In this document: piece after piece, positions 5,594-14,472 of the stretch
Numbering within the stretch: the first letter of the stretch is position 1
Layout: every line of letters starts with the position of its first letter
Origin: Candidatus Peribacteraceae bacterium
GTDB lineage: Bacteria; Patescibacteriota; Gracilibacteria; Peribacterales; Peribacteraceae
Length of the DNA stretch: 43,978 nt
Direction: 5' to 3'
Assembly (NCBI GenBank): GCA_028703835.1
Contig: JAQVMB010000013.1
Location: 1 to 43,978 of the forward strand
Notes under the pieces: generated by a model
What the model was told of the DNA's origin: nothing
Databases searched by the model: none
Seen by the model: the letters and a program-made list of their open reading frames with translations, nothing else
Position numbers and translations under genes: made by a program

Positions 5594-8002
5594 ATGCGTA
5601 CACACACCCGCCTCGCCGTCTTCCTTCTCTGTCTCGCCCTCCCGCTCTCCGCCTGGGGCATGGGATCGGTGCGCGTGGACGATTCCATCGCCGGCCTGGG
5701 CTTGGAAACCCAAGCCATGGGCTTCATGGCCCACGAGAAGATCGACCTCGTCGTCATTCCCCCGTCCGGCGCCTACGCGGTCTTTCCCCTCACGACGGAC
5801 CCGAAAGGCTCCGTGCGGTTCCACGTGCCCGGCACGGTCGCCGAAGCGGCGGGAACCTACCGGATTTTTGCCGGACAGAACGGCATGCGCGTGACGGGGG
5901 AAACGTCCTGCGTCGTCCTCCCCGACGCGGTGGACGCGAAAGAATCCTCCATGAGCGCCGCATCGGCCGTAGTGCGTGCGGACGGCACGGACACGGTCGC
6001 CGTGACCGTGACGCTCCGTGACCGGTACGGCAACGTCCTGGCCGGCAGGCCGGTGGAACTCGTCGCGGGCAAAGCGCAAGCGCATGCCGAAAGCGAGAGG
6101 AAAGAAACGGATGCGCAGGGCGTGATCCGCTTCTCCGTCACCGCGGACGCCCCCGGTACCTACACCTTCCGCGCCCTCGACCTGCTCAGCAACACGCTCC
6201 TGCTTTCCCTCGCCACCGTCACCGCGACGGCGGATGCGGCGGGCGGCGTCGCCCGAACGAACACTTATGACGGGGGCGGCGCCTACCGTGCGCAACTCAC
6301 GGGAGAACCGTCCGTCACGGCGCCCGGCATCGTGAGCACGTTCGAAATCACCGTGGATCCCAAGGCGCTCGAAACCAATGAAATGGCCAGCCTGACCATC
6401 CGCGCCGTGGACCGGGACGGCAGGACGGTGGAGGACTACACCGGCACCGTCGACATCTACTCCCCCACCGATCCGTCGGCCGTCATCCCGGGCTTCAGCG
6501 AAACGTTGGACCGCGGCCGCGTGACGTTCGCACCGCGCAACTTGGGCGTGAAATACCTGCCCCTCTCCGTCAGTTTCCGGAAAGCCGGCACGCAAGTCCT
6601 GCGCATCGAGGATGTGACGAACCCCGACCTCCCCGTCAGCGGGGAAGCGCGGGTGACCGTTACCGGCAACGACGTGACGGTGCCGGGAGGGTTGACCGTC
6701 ACCGCGCCGGGACCCGACGCGATGGTGCGCGGACAGAGCGTGCTCGTGGAAGGGACCGCGCGGCCGTACGTCGAAATCCTGATCACCGGAGGCACGGCGA
6801 AAGTGAGCGGCGACACGGACGGGGCGGGGCGCTTCTCCATCGACGTTCCCCTGCCGCCCAAGTACGGGGAATACACCCTCCTCATCACGGACGGAGCCGG
6901 CGGCGAGGAGACCCTGCACCTCGTGCGCGACATCGACCCGCCGGAAATCGTCTCCATGTCCTTCTCCCCGGAGAAACCGCAGGAAGGGGCCCGGACCCTC
7001 TTCGTGATCCAGAGCGAACCCGGCCTGCCCGACGTGAAAATGCGCCTGGGAGAACAGGACTTGGCCCTGAAGGAGGACGTGTCGAAGCCGGGCATCTACC
7101 AGCTGCTCTTCACCGCGCCGACCGCCGGCGAGTACCAGCCGGCCCTCCTGGCGCGGGACGATGCGGGCAACGAGACGCGCATGCTCGCGCCGCTCGGCGT
7201 CACCCCGAAAGTGCTCCCCAAAGTCCAGCGCCTGAAAGCGGTGGCGAAGAACGGGGCCGTCGACCTGTCCTGGGACCCCGTCCGCAGCGAACCGGTCGAA
7301 AAGTACCGCGTGTACGTGGGGGAGAAGCCGGAGGAGTTTTCCTACACGCTCGAGACGGAGAACGGCGACCAAACGGCCGTCATCGTGTCGGGTGTCAACG
7401 CAGGCATCCCCTACTACTTCGCCGTCACGGCGGTGAAGGGGGACCGCGAGAGCGAGAAGAGCGAAACGGTCACGGTGCGCCCGCTGGGCATCCAGCTGCG
7501 CGTCACGCCGGAAATCGGCGCGCTCGGCCTGGAGTGGTCGCTGCCCGCGGACATCTCCCTGAAAGGATTTCTGGTCGAGTACGGCGTGGAGGAAGGCACA
7601 TACCCGGAAAAACGGATGATCCCCGGCGGTGACCTGCGTGCGGACGAGAAACGCTCCCTGCTCCTGCGGGACCTGCTTCCGGGCATCACCTACGTCGTGC
7701 GCATCACGCCGCTCGCGGCGACCGGGGACCCCCTGGGCGAGATCGTGGCGCGCGGCGAAGGCACTCCCCTCTCCGCGGACGGGACCCACTTCGCGCCCGC
7801 CGATCCCCCTTCCCTCGTCGACGATGTCCCGGACCTGCCGCAGCCGACGCCGGACAGGGTGGAAACGGGCCTCCCCCCGTGGACCATCGGTGCGGTCGCG
7901 GTCGCGGCCCTCGCCCTCTTCTCCTTCTTCTGGCGGCGGCGGAACGCCGCGCGCGCGACGCAGGATTTCCTCCGAGTGATGGAAACGCGCTATCGTGCCT
8001 GA
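5594..8002 (+). CDS. Large surface protein with Ig-like and fibronectin type III domains
   Basis: An 802-aa protein with signal peptide MRTHTRLAVFLLCLALPLSA and a C-terminal anchor (WTIGAVAVAALALFSFFWRRR, about residues 765-785) ending in a basic cytoplasmic tail. In between lies a chain of beta-sandwich domains. Residues about 125-220 resemble bacterial Ig-like group 1 domains (DGTDTVAVTVTLRDRYGNV). Residues about 365-450 look like a second Ig-like module, and two FN3-like modules follow at about 535-720 (VDLSWDPVRSEPVEKYRVYV). It is probably displayed on the cell surface for adhesion or as an envelope component. No enzymatic domain is seen. Start choice follows the promoter and signal peptide. 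A very long antisense frame across it is a composition artefact. Confidence 0.8.
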   Translation: MRTHTRLAVFLLCLALPLSAWGMGSVRVDDSIAGLGLETQAMGFMAHEKIDLVVIPPSGAYAVFPLTTDPKGSVRFHVPGTVAEAAGTYRIFAGQNGMRVTGETSCVVLPDAVDAKESSMSAASAVVRADGTDTVAVTVTLRDRYGNVLAGRPVELVAGKAQAHAESERKETDAQGVIRFSVTADAPGTYTFRALDLLSNTLLLSLATVTATADAAGGVARTNTYDGGGAYRAQLTGEPSVTAPGIVSTFEITVDPKALETNEMASLTIRAVDRDGRTVEDYTGTVDIYSPTDPSAVIPGFSETLDRGRVTFAPRNLGVKYLPLSVSFRKAGTQVLRIEDVTNPDLPVSGEARVTVTGNDVTVPGGLTVTAPGPDAMVRGQSVLVEGTARPYVEILITGGTAKVSGDTDGAGRFSIDVPLPPKYGEYTLLITDGAGGEETLHLVRDIDPPEIVSMSFSPEKPQEGARTLFVIQSEPGLPDVKMRLGEQDLALKEDVSKPGIYQLLFTAPTAGEYQPALLARDDAGNETRMLAPLGVTPKVLPKVQRLKAVAKNGAVDLSWDPVRSEPVEKYRVYVGEKPEEFSYTLETENGDQTAVIVSGVNAGIPYYFAVTAVKGDRESEKSETVTVRPLGIQLRVTPEIGALGLEWSLPADISLKGFLVEYGVEEGTYPEKRMIPGGDLRADEKRSLLLRDLLPGITYVVRITPLAATGDPLGEIVARGEGTPLSADGTHFAPADPPSLVDDVPDLPQPTPDRVETGLPPWTIGAVAVAALALFSFFWRRRNAARATQDFLRVMETRYRA

Positions 8003-8005
8003 CAC

Positions 8006-9016
8006 ATGACACCCTCTCCCCGCCCGCACCCGCGCACCCTCTCGGTCGGAGGCATCACCTTCGACCTCTTCGTGCGCACGGACGGGAGCCACGTGCGGAT
8101 TGACCGCGAAAACCACGCGCTGGAATTGCCCCTCGGCGCGAAAGTGCGCGTCGATGAAATCATCGAGATGTGCGGCGGGGGCGCTTCGAACACGTCCGTC
8201 GGTTTCGCCCGCCTGGGCTGCGACGCCGGTTTCTGCGGCGTGGTGGGGAGCGACCAGTGGGGCGAACGCCTGCTCGAGAACCTGCAGAGACAGGGCGTGG
8301 ACACGCGCAGCGCGACCGTGGTGGAAGGCGAAAATTCCAGCTCCTCGATCATCCTTTCCGTCTCGAGCGGCGAACGCGTCATCCTCTACAACGCGGGCAC
8401 GAACGCGCACCTGCACCGGACGACGTTCGACCATGAACGGGCGAAACGGAGCGAGTGGATCTACCTGAACCACCTGCAGGAAGACAGCATCGTCATCCAG
8501 GACGACCTCATCGGCATCCTCGAACACACCGTACGGCCCATCGGTTTCACCTGGAACCCCGGCGGCGCGCAAATCGAAGCCGGCATCGCTTCCCCCGACA
8601 ACCACCGCCTCCTGGCGCACACGACCGTCCTCCTCCTGAACAAGGAAGAATCACTGGCGTTCACGGGAGAAGAGACCATGGAAGCGGCGCTGGCGTCCTG
8701 CAGGAAGAAAGGCGCGCGAATCGTCTGCATCACGGACGGAGAGAACGGCGTCCTTGCCGGGGACGCAGCGCACCTCTATCGCTGCCCCGTCTTGGAAGAA
8801 GTGCCGGTGATCGATACGACGGGGGCGGGCGACGGCTTCGGCGTGGGCGTCAGCTGGGCGATTCTGCACGGTTTGGACTTGCCAAATGCGCTGCGCGCGG
8901 GTACCATAAATGCGACCAGTGTCCTCGGTTCCCTCGGCGCGCAAGCTGGTCTCCTCACAGACATCGAGATGCAGAATCGGCTCCGATCGGTGCACCTGGA
9001 TGTCCAAGCGGTGTGA
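8006..9016 (+). CDS. PfkB-family carbohydrate/nucleoside kinase
   Basis: A 336-aa ribokinase-fold kinase. The N-terminal signature GGGASNTSVGFARLGCDAGF and the C-terminal catalytic motif DTTGAGDGFGVG are clear; the second usually reads DTTGAGDAFxxG, so Ala is replaced by Gly next to the catalytic Asp. The family phosphorylates sugars or nucleosides with ATP. The substrate cannot be read from the sequence; ribokinase, adenosine kinase or 2-keto-3-deoxygluconate kinase are all possible. It begins 3 nt after the surface-protein stop, so it is probably co-transcribed with it or reinitiated. Confidence 0.8.
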   Translation: MTPSPRPHPRTLSVGGITFDLFVRTDGSHVRIDRENHALELPLGAKVRVDEIIEMCGGGASNTSVGFARLGCDAGFCGVVGSDQWGERLLENLQRQGVDTRSATVVEGENSSSSIILSVSSGERVILYNAGTNAHLHRTTFDHERAKRSEWIYLNHLQEDSIVIQDDLIGILEHTVRPIGFTWNPGGAQIEAGIASPDNHRLLAHTTVLLLNKEESLAFTGEETMEAALASCRKKGARIVCITDGENGVLAGDAAHLYRCPVLEEVPVIDTTGAGDGFGVGVSWAILHGLDLPNALRAGTINATSVLGSLGAQAGLLTDIEMQNRLRSVHLDVQAV

Positions 9017-9038
9017 GCGCCCAGTACTCCCCTCTCCC

Positions 9039-9653
9039 ATGTCGGACGACACGCTCATACAAATCCAGGAACTCATCGACAACGCCCAAGCGTCGCTCAA
9101 GACCGCCCACGCCCTTCTGCGTGACATGACGGGCGTGACGGACTCCGCGCGCGAACGTCATGCGCTCCGGGCGGGCGTGATGGGAAGCGGCGCCGTCAGC
9201 GGCCGCGTGGTGGAAGGCATCTTCGACGGGCAGAACATGGTGGACGCCAACGGCCAGACGTACCCCGTCCCGGCCAACTACGCCAGCAAGAGCAAGCTCG
9301 TGGAAGGGGACGGCATGAAGCTGACCATCACCGACGAAGGCAAGTTCGTGTACAAGCAGATCGCCCCGATCCCCCGCCGCACCGCGCTCGGCGTCCTCAT
9401 CTCGGAAGACGGACAGTACAAAGTGCTCGCGGAAGGCAAGGCGTTCCGCGTGCTCCTCGCCTCCGTCACGTTCTACCGGGCGGAAGTGGGCGACCAGGTG
9501 ACGGTCCTCCTGCCGAAGGACGGCGACGCCAAGTGGGGCGCCGTCGAAGCCGTGATCCCCAAGCACATCGCCGAAGCCGCCGCGAAGGCGCAGGTGAACG
9601 GCGAGACGAGCCGGGGAGAGGACGGGGAGCTGAGCCCGTCTGTGGGAGAGTAA
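9039..9653 (+). CDS. Conserved-looking hypothetical protein with beta-barrel-like core
   Basis: A 204-aa protein starting MSDDTLIQIQELIDNAQASL. Residues 1-50 form a helical or coiled segment, residues about 55-165 a strand-rich core (GRVVEGIFDGQNMVDANGQTY and FRVLLASVTFYRAEVGDQVTV), and the C-terminal tail is charged and probably disordered. No signal peptide is present. It follows the PfkB gene by 22 nt and probably belongs to the same transcript. I do not recognise the family. Confidence 0.65.
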   Translation: MSDDTLIQIQELIDNAQASLKTAHALLRDMTGVTDSARERHALRAGVMGSGAVSGRVVEGIFDGQNMVDANGQTYPVPANYASKSKLVEGDGMKLTITDEGKFVYKQIAPIPRRTALGVLISEDGQYKVLAEGKAFRVLLASVTFYRAEVGDQVTVLLPKDGDAKWGAVEAVIPKHIAEAAAKAQVNGETSRGEDGELSPSVGE

Positions 9654-9659
9654 GGATCC

Positions 9660-9745
9660 CAACGACGCCAAGGATGCCAACGGATCCAAGGTACATTTTT
9701 CCTTGGAATCTTTGGACTCGTTGGACTCCTTGGCATCCTTCGACC
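9660..9745. repeat. Nonamer tandem repeats in inverted orientation
   Basis: The first half (about 9660-9690) repeats CCAAnGATG-type 9-mers. The second half (about 9703-9745) repeats CCTTGGAnT-type 9-mers on the other strand, separated by TACATTTTT. The halves can pair imperfectly, so this tract may also act as a weak terminator after the 9039-9653 gene. Confidence 0.65.
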
Positions 9746-9789
9746 GGAAGTGGCACTTCGATGCGCCCTGCGGTAGGATCAGCTCCCGC

Positions 9790-11112
9790 ATGCGTCTCTC
9801 CGCCCGCGTCATCGTGCCGATGTTCCTCGCCGTCCTCATCGCGGCGGGGCTGTTGACGTTCCTTTGGCTGCAGCTCCACGCAACGGCGCGCGATCTCCGC
9901 GGCCAGGCGACACCCCTCACGACGGCCGCCGCCGGAACGGATGCGTCGGCAGGCAACATCTTCATGGACGAAGCGGACAAGGCGCTCCTGAGCCTCCGGC
10001 AGGGCGATCTGCTAGCCCTCTCCGGCGATTGGGCCGAAGCGCAGAAGGAGTACGAAGCATCGGTGAAAGCGGGAGGCGGCATCGCCGCGCTGAAGAAGCT
10101 CGTCACGGCGCAGCTGCAACGCCGCGACCTCGACGGCGCACGCGACACCATCGACCTGCTGCGGCGGGAAGGCGCGCGCAGCGAAGATCTGCTGCTCCTG
10201 GACGTACTGGTGGCCCTGCGGTCGGACCGGCAGGACGAGGCCGCCAGTCTCCTGCAGGAAGCGGGTGACTCGCCGCAGAAACACTACGGTGCGCTCCTGC
10301 TTGCGGTCATACAGGGCAACCACGACGCAGCCAAAACGGAGATCCAAGCGGTCATCGGAGGCTGGGAGCCGGTCCTGCGGACCTATGCGCGTACGCTGCA
10401 GGGCGCGTACGACGAATTCTTGCTCTTTCCCGACAGTCCCGATTCCCACCTGCTGACTCTCCTCTCCCGCGCACTCGCCCAAGTGCAGGAATGCGAACTG
10501 GCACTCCCTCTCCTCGCCCGCGCCGTGCGGGAACAGGACGATTACCGCGACGCATGGATCGTGCAGGGATTCTGCCAACTCACCACGGAACGGAGCGCCG
10601 AGGCCCTGACATCCCTGGAACGCGCCTACGCCCTCGATCCCGAGAAGCCGGAAACACAGTACTTCCTCGGCCGCGCCTACGCCGCGCAACAGGACCACCG
10701 GAATGCCATCACATTTTTGGAATATGCGCTCCAGAACGGCTTCCAGCCGGAACGCGACGTCCGCCGCGCCATCGCCTTGGAAGCCCAGGCCGCGGGCGAC
10801 ACCTCCCTCGCCTACCACCAGTACCGCGCCTTGGCGACGGGCTCCGGATCTGACCTGGCAAGCGTGCAGGATTTCGTCTCTCTCGCCCTGCAAATCGACA
10901 AGGAAGAGGATGCGTACGCTGCGGCGCAGGAGGCGGTGCGACAGTGGCCGAATGCGGGCAAGGCCTACGCCATCCTCGGCGACGCAGCCGCGGCGACGGG
11001 AAAGGTCGACGAAGCCCGCACCTCCTACGAAAAAGCCCTGCAACTCGATGCCACGCTGGACGACGTGAAAGAGAAGTTGGTGAATCTCGGCACCGCTTCG
11101 TCTGAAGATTGA
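9790..11112 (+). CDS. Membrane-anchored TPR-repeat protein
   Basis: A 440-aa protein whose first 30 residues (MRLSARVIVPMFLAVLIAAG) form one transmembrane anchor. The rest is all-helical with tetratricopeptide-like repeats, the clearest being QYFLGRAYAAQQDHRNAITF near residue 295 and a C-terminal one, AYAILGDAAAATGKVDEART. Such proteins usually scaffold envelope complexes; no partner is evident here. The start at 9790 puts the anchor at the N-terminus, and a TAGGAT box lies 10 nt upstream. An in-frame start at 9703 would read through the nonamer repeat and is unlikely. Confidence 0.75.
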   Translation: MRLSARVIVPMFLAVLIAAGLLTFLWLQLHATARDLRGQATPLTTAAAGTDASAGNIFMDEADKALLSLRQGDLLALSGDWAEAQKEYEASVKAGGGIAALKKLVTAQLQRRDLDGARDTIDLLRREGARSEDLLLLDVLVALRSDRQDEAASLLQEAGDSPQKHYGALLLAVIQGNHDAAKTEIQAVIGGWEPVLRTYARTLQGAYDEFLLFPDSPDSHLLTLLSRALAQVQECELALPLLARAVREQDDYRDAWIVQGFCQLTTERSAEALTSLERAYALDPEKPETQYFLGRAYAAQQDHRNAITFLEYALQNGFQPERDVRRAIALEAQAAGDTSLAYHQYRALATGSGSDLASVQDFVSLALQIDKEEDAYAAAQEAVRQWPNAGKAYAILGDAAAATGKVDEARTSYEKALQLDATLDDVKEKLVNLGTASSED

Positions 11113-11117
11113 AGGAT

Positions 11118-11175
11118 GAACCATCCTTGGGCTCCTTGGTTTCTTTGGATTCCTCGGATTCTTCGGTTTCCTCCC
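11118..11175. repeat. Nonamer tandem repeat (TTCCTTGGA-type)
   Basis: Six 9-bp units such as ATCCTTGGG, CTCCTTGGT, TTCTTTGGA and TTCCTCGGA directly follow the TPR gene stop. The unit matches the second half of 9660-9745. Confidence 0.75.
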
Positions 11176-11216
11176 CGTACTAGCCGAAAACACCTTCAAT
11201 CCTGTCCCCGATAAAC

Positions 11217-11242
11217 AAAAAGACACCTTTCGGTGCCTTTTT
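11217..11242. terminator. Bidirectional intrinsic terminator
   Basis: AAAAAG-A-CACC, loop TTTC, GGTG-C-CTTTTT. On the plus strand it can end the TPR gene transcript. On the minus strand it would end the long structured RNA from 11974. Confidence 0.8.
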
Positions 11243-11776
11243 GTATTTGTCTTTGCCCTCCTCGACTATCAGCACCGAATCACATGAGTCAAGCGCTGAG
11301 CCGTTCGTAATGAGTGGAGGGTGACGATGAGGGGAGGAGCCCTCTCTCTTCTGCCCTGCTGGGGTTTCTTGTTTCTCCTCGGAACCCTCCGAAGTCCCCG
11401 TACCGGCCCGCCGCGGAGCGCACGAGGGCGCTCGGGGAGCACTGGGGAGAAGAAGAAGCACGCCGCTGGAGCATCCTCGCATCCGCGGCGCGACGTCGCA
11501 GAGCAGAGAGGGGCGTGACCGCATCTTTGTGTTTGTGTGTGCGGTCCATGCATCCCCGGATGCATGGAGGTGTTCGCGCGTGGTGCCGTCTCAGGTCCCC
11601 GTCATGGCTGTGCCAAATGAGCGGGCGATCGGGCGAGCGGAAGCGGTCCGCGTGCGGCCACACCTCTCTCTGCTGTTGCATGAGAGACAAACCTCGGGGT
11701 CCCCATACGGTGCGAAGCAACGGATGGGGTGGCCATGCGGTTTTTCTCTCATGAACTCTCTTTTCCCTCAGTGGTG

Positions 11777-11830
11777 TCGCTCCAGGCAGGCCCTTCGTCA
11801 GGCTCAGGGTAAACTCGCCTGCCTTCGCGA
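11777..11830. repeat. REP-like palindrome B with a second REP nested in its loop
   Basis: Arms TCGC..AGGCAGGC and GCCTGCCT..CGCGA enclose CCCTTCGTCAGGCTCAGGG (11791-11809), itself a palindromic element of the family found at 26840 and 38305. Confidence 0.8.
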
Positions 11831-11980
11831 TTTTTTTCGAGGGATCAAAGAGTGAATAGTGACGGTGATGTGATGGATCGGATACTTGTCTTCTTTTTGT
11901 TTGGTGCCTCCGGAGGCGGTTTGTGTGTGAGAACTGTTTGTGTGATGATTTGCGGCGCGCTGCCAGAGGCAAATCACGAC

Positions 11981-12008
11981 ATAGTACACCCCCTGTTCCG
12001 TTAGGCAA
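11981..12008 (-). promoter_or_regulatory. Promoter of the large structured RNA
   Basis: TTGCCT (12003-12008), 16-bp spacer, TACTAT (11981-11986) on the minus strand. Confidence 0.6.
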
Positions 12009-12084
12009 GATTCTCCCATGGCGCAAACGTATATTTGTTATACGAATACATTTTGTATTCAGGAGACAACGGCAATATTTTCGC

Positions 12085-12090
12085 TACAAT
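12085..12090 (+). promoter_or_regulatory. -10 box for a leaderless gene
   Basis: TACAAT ends 8 nt before ATG 12099. The -35 region is weak. Confidence 0.5.
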
Positions 12091-12098
12091 GACTGAAA

Positions 12099-13496
12099 AT
12101 GACCCGCCTCTCCTCCCCCGTCCGTTTTGCCCTTCTTTCCCTGGGAGGCGTTGCGCTGGCCGCTCTTATTCTTGCCATTATTGCAGTCCGCGCCCTTCGG
12201 CAGGAACCGTCTCCCGCAGACTTTCTGCCGACAGGAAGGACTGTCGCCCTGTTCCACGGGATGGGAGAGAAGGAGCGCACGCATCTCCTGCCTCACTTCC
12301 CCGCCCTTCGGGACCTCCCGACGCTGCCCGTGAGCGGATCGGGCGTGGATGTCGCCGTGCTGCGGACGGACAACGGCGCATTCGGCTGGATCACGTTCCT
12401 GTCCGGAGACATCGCCCGCACCATCAGTTCCCGCGGCCCGCACGACACCGATGTCTTCGTCATCCGCGCGTCCGCCCCGGAGCTGGAAGCCTTCCTCTCC
12501 CCGGCCCCGCACGAAACACTCGGCTCCGACCCGTCCTTCCGGGCATTCCGCCCCGAACGCGCCGAAGCCGCTTCCTGGACGTACCTCGACGCGCGGCTCT
12601 TGGGCACCAATGCGTCGCACACCGACCGGGCGCTCCTCGACCGCCTCCATTCACCCTTCATCCTGATCCGGCGACAGGGTGAAGACACCGCCCTTTCGGT
12701 CCGGTGGAACGGAGCAATGGACGACGTCCTCGCCCCCGCCCCCGCGCCCCTCTCCCCTGCCCCCTCCTTCCTGTTCGCGGCGGGCTCCCTGCGCACGGCA
12801 TACGAAGCATTTGCATCCGTTCTTCCCGAACCGCAGCGCCTGCTCCTCGAAGGCATGTTGCTGCACGCATGGGACGGCACGACGGGGGGAGACGTCAGCC
12901 TGCGGGAAGAACTCCTTCCGCTGCTGTCGGGACCGGGGCTCCTCGCCGGAAGGACGGCGTCGGGAACCGTACGGATCCTGCTGCAGGGCACGGAGATCGG
13001 AGGCGCGCGCCGGGAAGAGGTGCTCGATGCCCTCCACCGAAGCGTCGGGAAGAGCCTTGCGACGAAGGTGGTGTCGCGCCAAGGGCTCGCGCAGGGCTTC
13101 CGCGCCGTGACCGTCGAAGACGATGCGGCGGGCATCCGGAAGGAACAGCTCTCCGAGGACGGCTGGGACATCCGCCGCACGACGGACGCGGAGGGGACCC
13201 GCGGCCTCTACTCGGCCACGTCCGGCCGGTCATTCATCCTCGCCACCGACCCCGGATGGTTCGCCCAGGCGCTGGCAGGCGGGACGCCGGCCGTTTCCCG
13301 GACGCCGGGACGCCCCGTTGCGGCGGGACGTTTCTCGAACGGCTTCGTGCAAGAGCGCGTGAAGGCTAACCTGGACCTGCGCCTGCTCCCCGCCCTTCTG
13401 GCGGCATTTCACGGCGGGACGCCGGCCTCCTGGCCCTGGACACTGGAACGCCGCAGCGACGTCCTCACGATCACGCTGCAGGGAAACGACCGTTGA
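12099..13496 (+). CDS. Membrane-anchored hypothetical protein
   Basis: A 465-aa protein with a single N-terminal transmembrane anchor (residues about 10-32, FALLSLGGVALAALILAIIA) and a large extracytoplasmic part. The soluble region alternates strands and helices, with a Pro/Ala-rich linker near residues 208-222. It loosely resembles DUF3352-type exported proteins, but no motif is decisive. The long antisense frames over it are shadows. The -10 box 8 nt upstream supports this ATG. secF follows 66 nt later with its own promoter. Confidence 0.65.
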   Translation: MTRLSSPVRFALLSLGGVALAALILAIIAVRALRQEPSPADFLPTGRTVALFHGMGEKERTHLLPHFPALRDLPTLPVSGSGVDVAVLRTDNGAFGWITFLSGDIARTISSRGPHDTDVFVIRASAPELEAFLSPAPHETLGSDPSFRAFRPERAEAASWTYLDARLLGTNASHTDRALLDRLHSPFILIRRQGEDTALSVRWNGAMDDVLAPAPAPLSPAPSFLFAAGSLRTAYEAFASVLPEPQRLLLEGMLLHAWDGTTGGDVSLREELLPLLSGPGLLAGRTASGTVRILLQGTEIGGARREEVLDALHRSVGKSLATKVVSRQGLAQGFRAVTVEDDAAGIRKEQLSEDGWDIRRTTDAEGTRGLYSATSGRSFILATDPGWFAQALAGGTPAVSRTPGRPVAAGRFSNGFVQERVKANLDLRLLPALLAAFHGGTPASWPWTLERRSDVLTITLQGNDR

Positions 13497-13524
13497 AACG
13501 GCATCCGAGACCGGGAAAAGTATC

Positions 13525-13554
13525 TTGGCAATACGCCTGTGAACCCGCTACCCT
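13525..13554 (+). promoter_or_regulatory. secF promoter (leaderless)
   Basis: TTGGCA (13525-13530), 18-bp spacer, TACCCT (13549-13554), 8 nt to ATG 13563. Confidence 0.6.
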
Positions 13555-13562
13555 CTCCCCCG

Positions 13563-14462
13563 ATGTCCTTCCTGAAACTCTCCAAGTACGGCTTGTTCCT
13601 CTCGGCGACGCTCCTCATCGTCTCCGCGGTGCTGCTCTTCGTCCCCGGACCGAAGTTCTCGATCGAATTCACCGGCGGGACGCTGATGAGCATCGAACTC
13701 CCCGCAGACGGGACGAAGGAGAGCTTGGCCGATGCCGTCCGCGCCTTCCGGCCGGAGGGCGGCGAACTGGGATCCTTCTCGGTCTCCGCGATCAGGAGCA
13801 TCGGCGGAGGAAGCTCCTATTCCATCCGCATGCGCCCCCTCTCCAACGAAGAACACGTGGCGCTGCTGCAGCATCTTGAGAAAGCGTTCCCGGATATCCG
13901 GGAACTCCAGTTCAACACCATCGGTCCCAGCGTGAGCCAAAGCCTCAAGCAACGCACGTTCGTCGCCCTCGGTCTCGCCTCCGTCGCCATCATCACGTAC
14001 CTGGCCTTCGCCTTCCGCAAGCTCCCCCGCCACCTCAACCCCTGGAAATTCGGCTTGCTCGCGGTGGCCGCCTTCATCCACGACGTCATCATCACCGCGG
14101 GGTTCTTCGTGGTGGTGGGACGGTACACGAGCTTCGAGTTCGATACGCTCTTCGTCACGGCCCTCCTCACCATCCTCGCGTACTCGACCAGCGACACCAT
14201 CGTCATCTTCGACCGTATCCGCGCGAACATGCTCCTGGAAGGGCGATCGGGCGGCTTCCTGGATACGGTGTTGCGGGGACTGAAGCAAAGCATCCCCCGC
14301 ACCCTGGGCACGACGATCTCCACGCTCATCATGCTCGTCGCGCTTTTCCTGCTCGGCGCCGAGAGCATCCGCTGGTTCATCCTTGCCCTCATCTTCGGCA
14401 TCTCCATCGGCACCTACTCCTCGTACTTCGTGGCCTCCGCGCTGCTGCTGCGGTGGAAGTAA
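13563..14462 (+). CDS. secF: Protein-export membrane protein SecF
   Basis: A 299-aa inner-membrane protein that, with SecD, would use the proton motive force to help SecYEG translocation. TM1 at about residues 8-28 is followed by the family motif FSIEFTGGTLMSIEL, then a periplasmic P1 domain and five more membrane spans (about 140-295) with the conserved YSTSDTIVIFDRIRAN stretch. Length is normal for SecF. ATG 13563 was preferred to the ORF start at 13539 because of the promoter 8 nt upstream and because the protein then starts just before TM1. secD is usually adjacent or fused; it is absent from this window. Confidence 0.88.
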   Translation: MSFLKLSKYGLFLSATLLIVSAVLLFVPGPKFSIEFTGGTLMSIELPADGTKESLADAVRAFRPEGGELGSFSVSAIRSIGGGSSYSIRMRPLSNEEHVALLQHLEKAFPDIRELQFNTIGPSVSQSLKQRTFVALGLASVAIITYLAFAFRKLPRHLNPWKFGLLAVAAFIHDVIITAGFFVVVGRYTSFEFDTLFVTALLTILAYSTSDTIVIFDRIRANMLLEGRSGGFLDTVLRGLKQSIPRTLGTTISTLIMLVALFLLGAESIRWFILALIFGISIGTYSSYFVASALLLRWK

Positions 14463-14472
14463 ACACGAGCAA

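Larger units (their letters stand above)
11217..11974 (-). ncRNA. Candidate large structured non-coding RNA (about 750 nt)
   Basis: A minus-strand transcription unit with promoter TTGCCT-16-TACTAT and a terminator at 11217-11242, but no credible protein. Helices seen: GTGATTTGC region with GCAAATCA (11969-11976 with 11946-11953) right at the 5' end; CATGAGAGA/TCTCTCATG (11679-11687 with 11745-11753) enclosing a CCCCAT/ATGGGG helix; CCATGCATCC/GGATGCATGG (11546-11567) followed by an ACCGC/GCGGT hairpin; and a GAGCGC/GCGCTC hairpin near 11415-11440. Many loops and linkers are A/C-rich (ACACAAACA type), typical of large ornate RNAs. A palindromic repeat is inserted at 11777-11830. I see no RNase P, tmRNA or SRP signature. 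Function unknown. Confidence 0.6.

Noticed and set aside
5444-8620. A 1058-codon open frame on the minus strand
   Set aside because: It is antisense to the surface protein and the PfkB gene, is Arg/His/Gly-rich and has no domain. It is a shadow of GC-rich codon use.
11289-12026. A 245-codon minus-strand frame through the structured RNA region
   Set aside because: Its product is rich in Arg, His, Pro and Ser without any fold signal, and it crosses many stable hairpins and a REP. A structured RNA explains it better.
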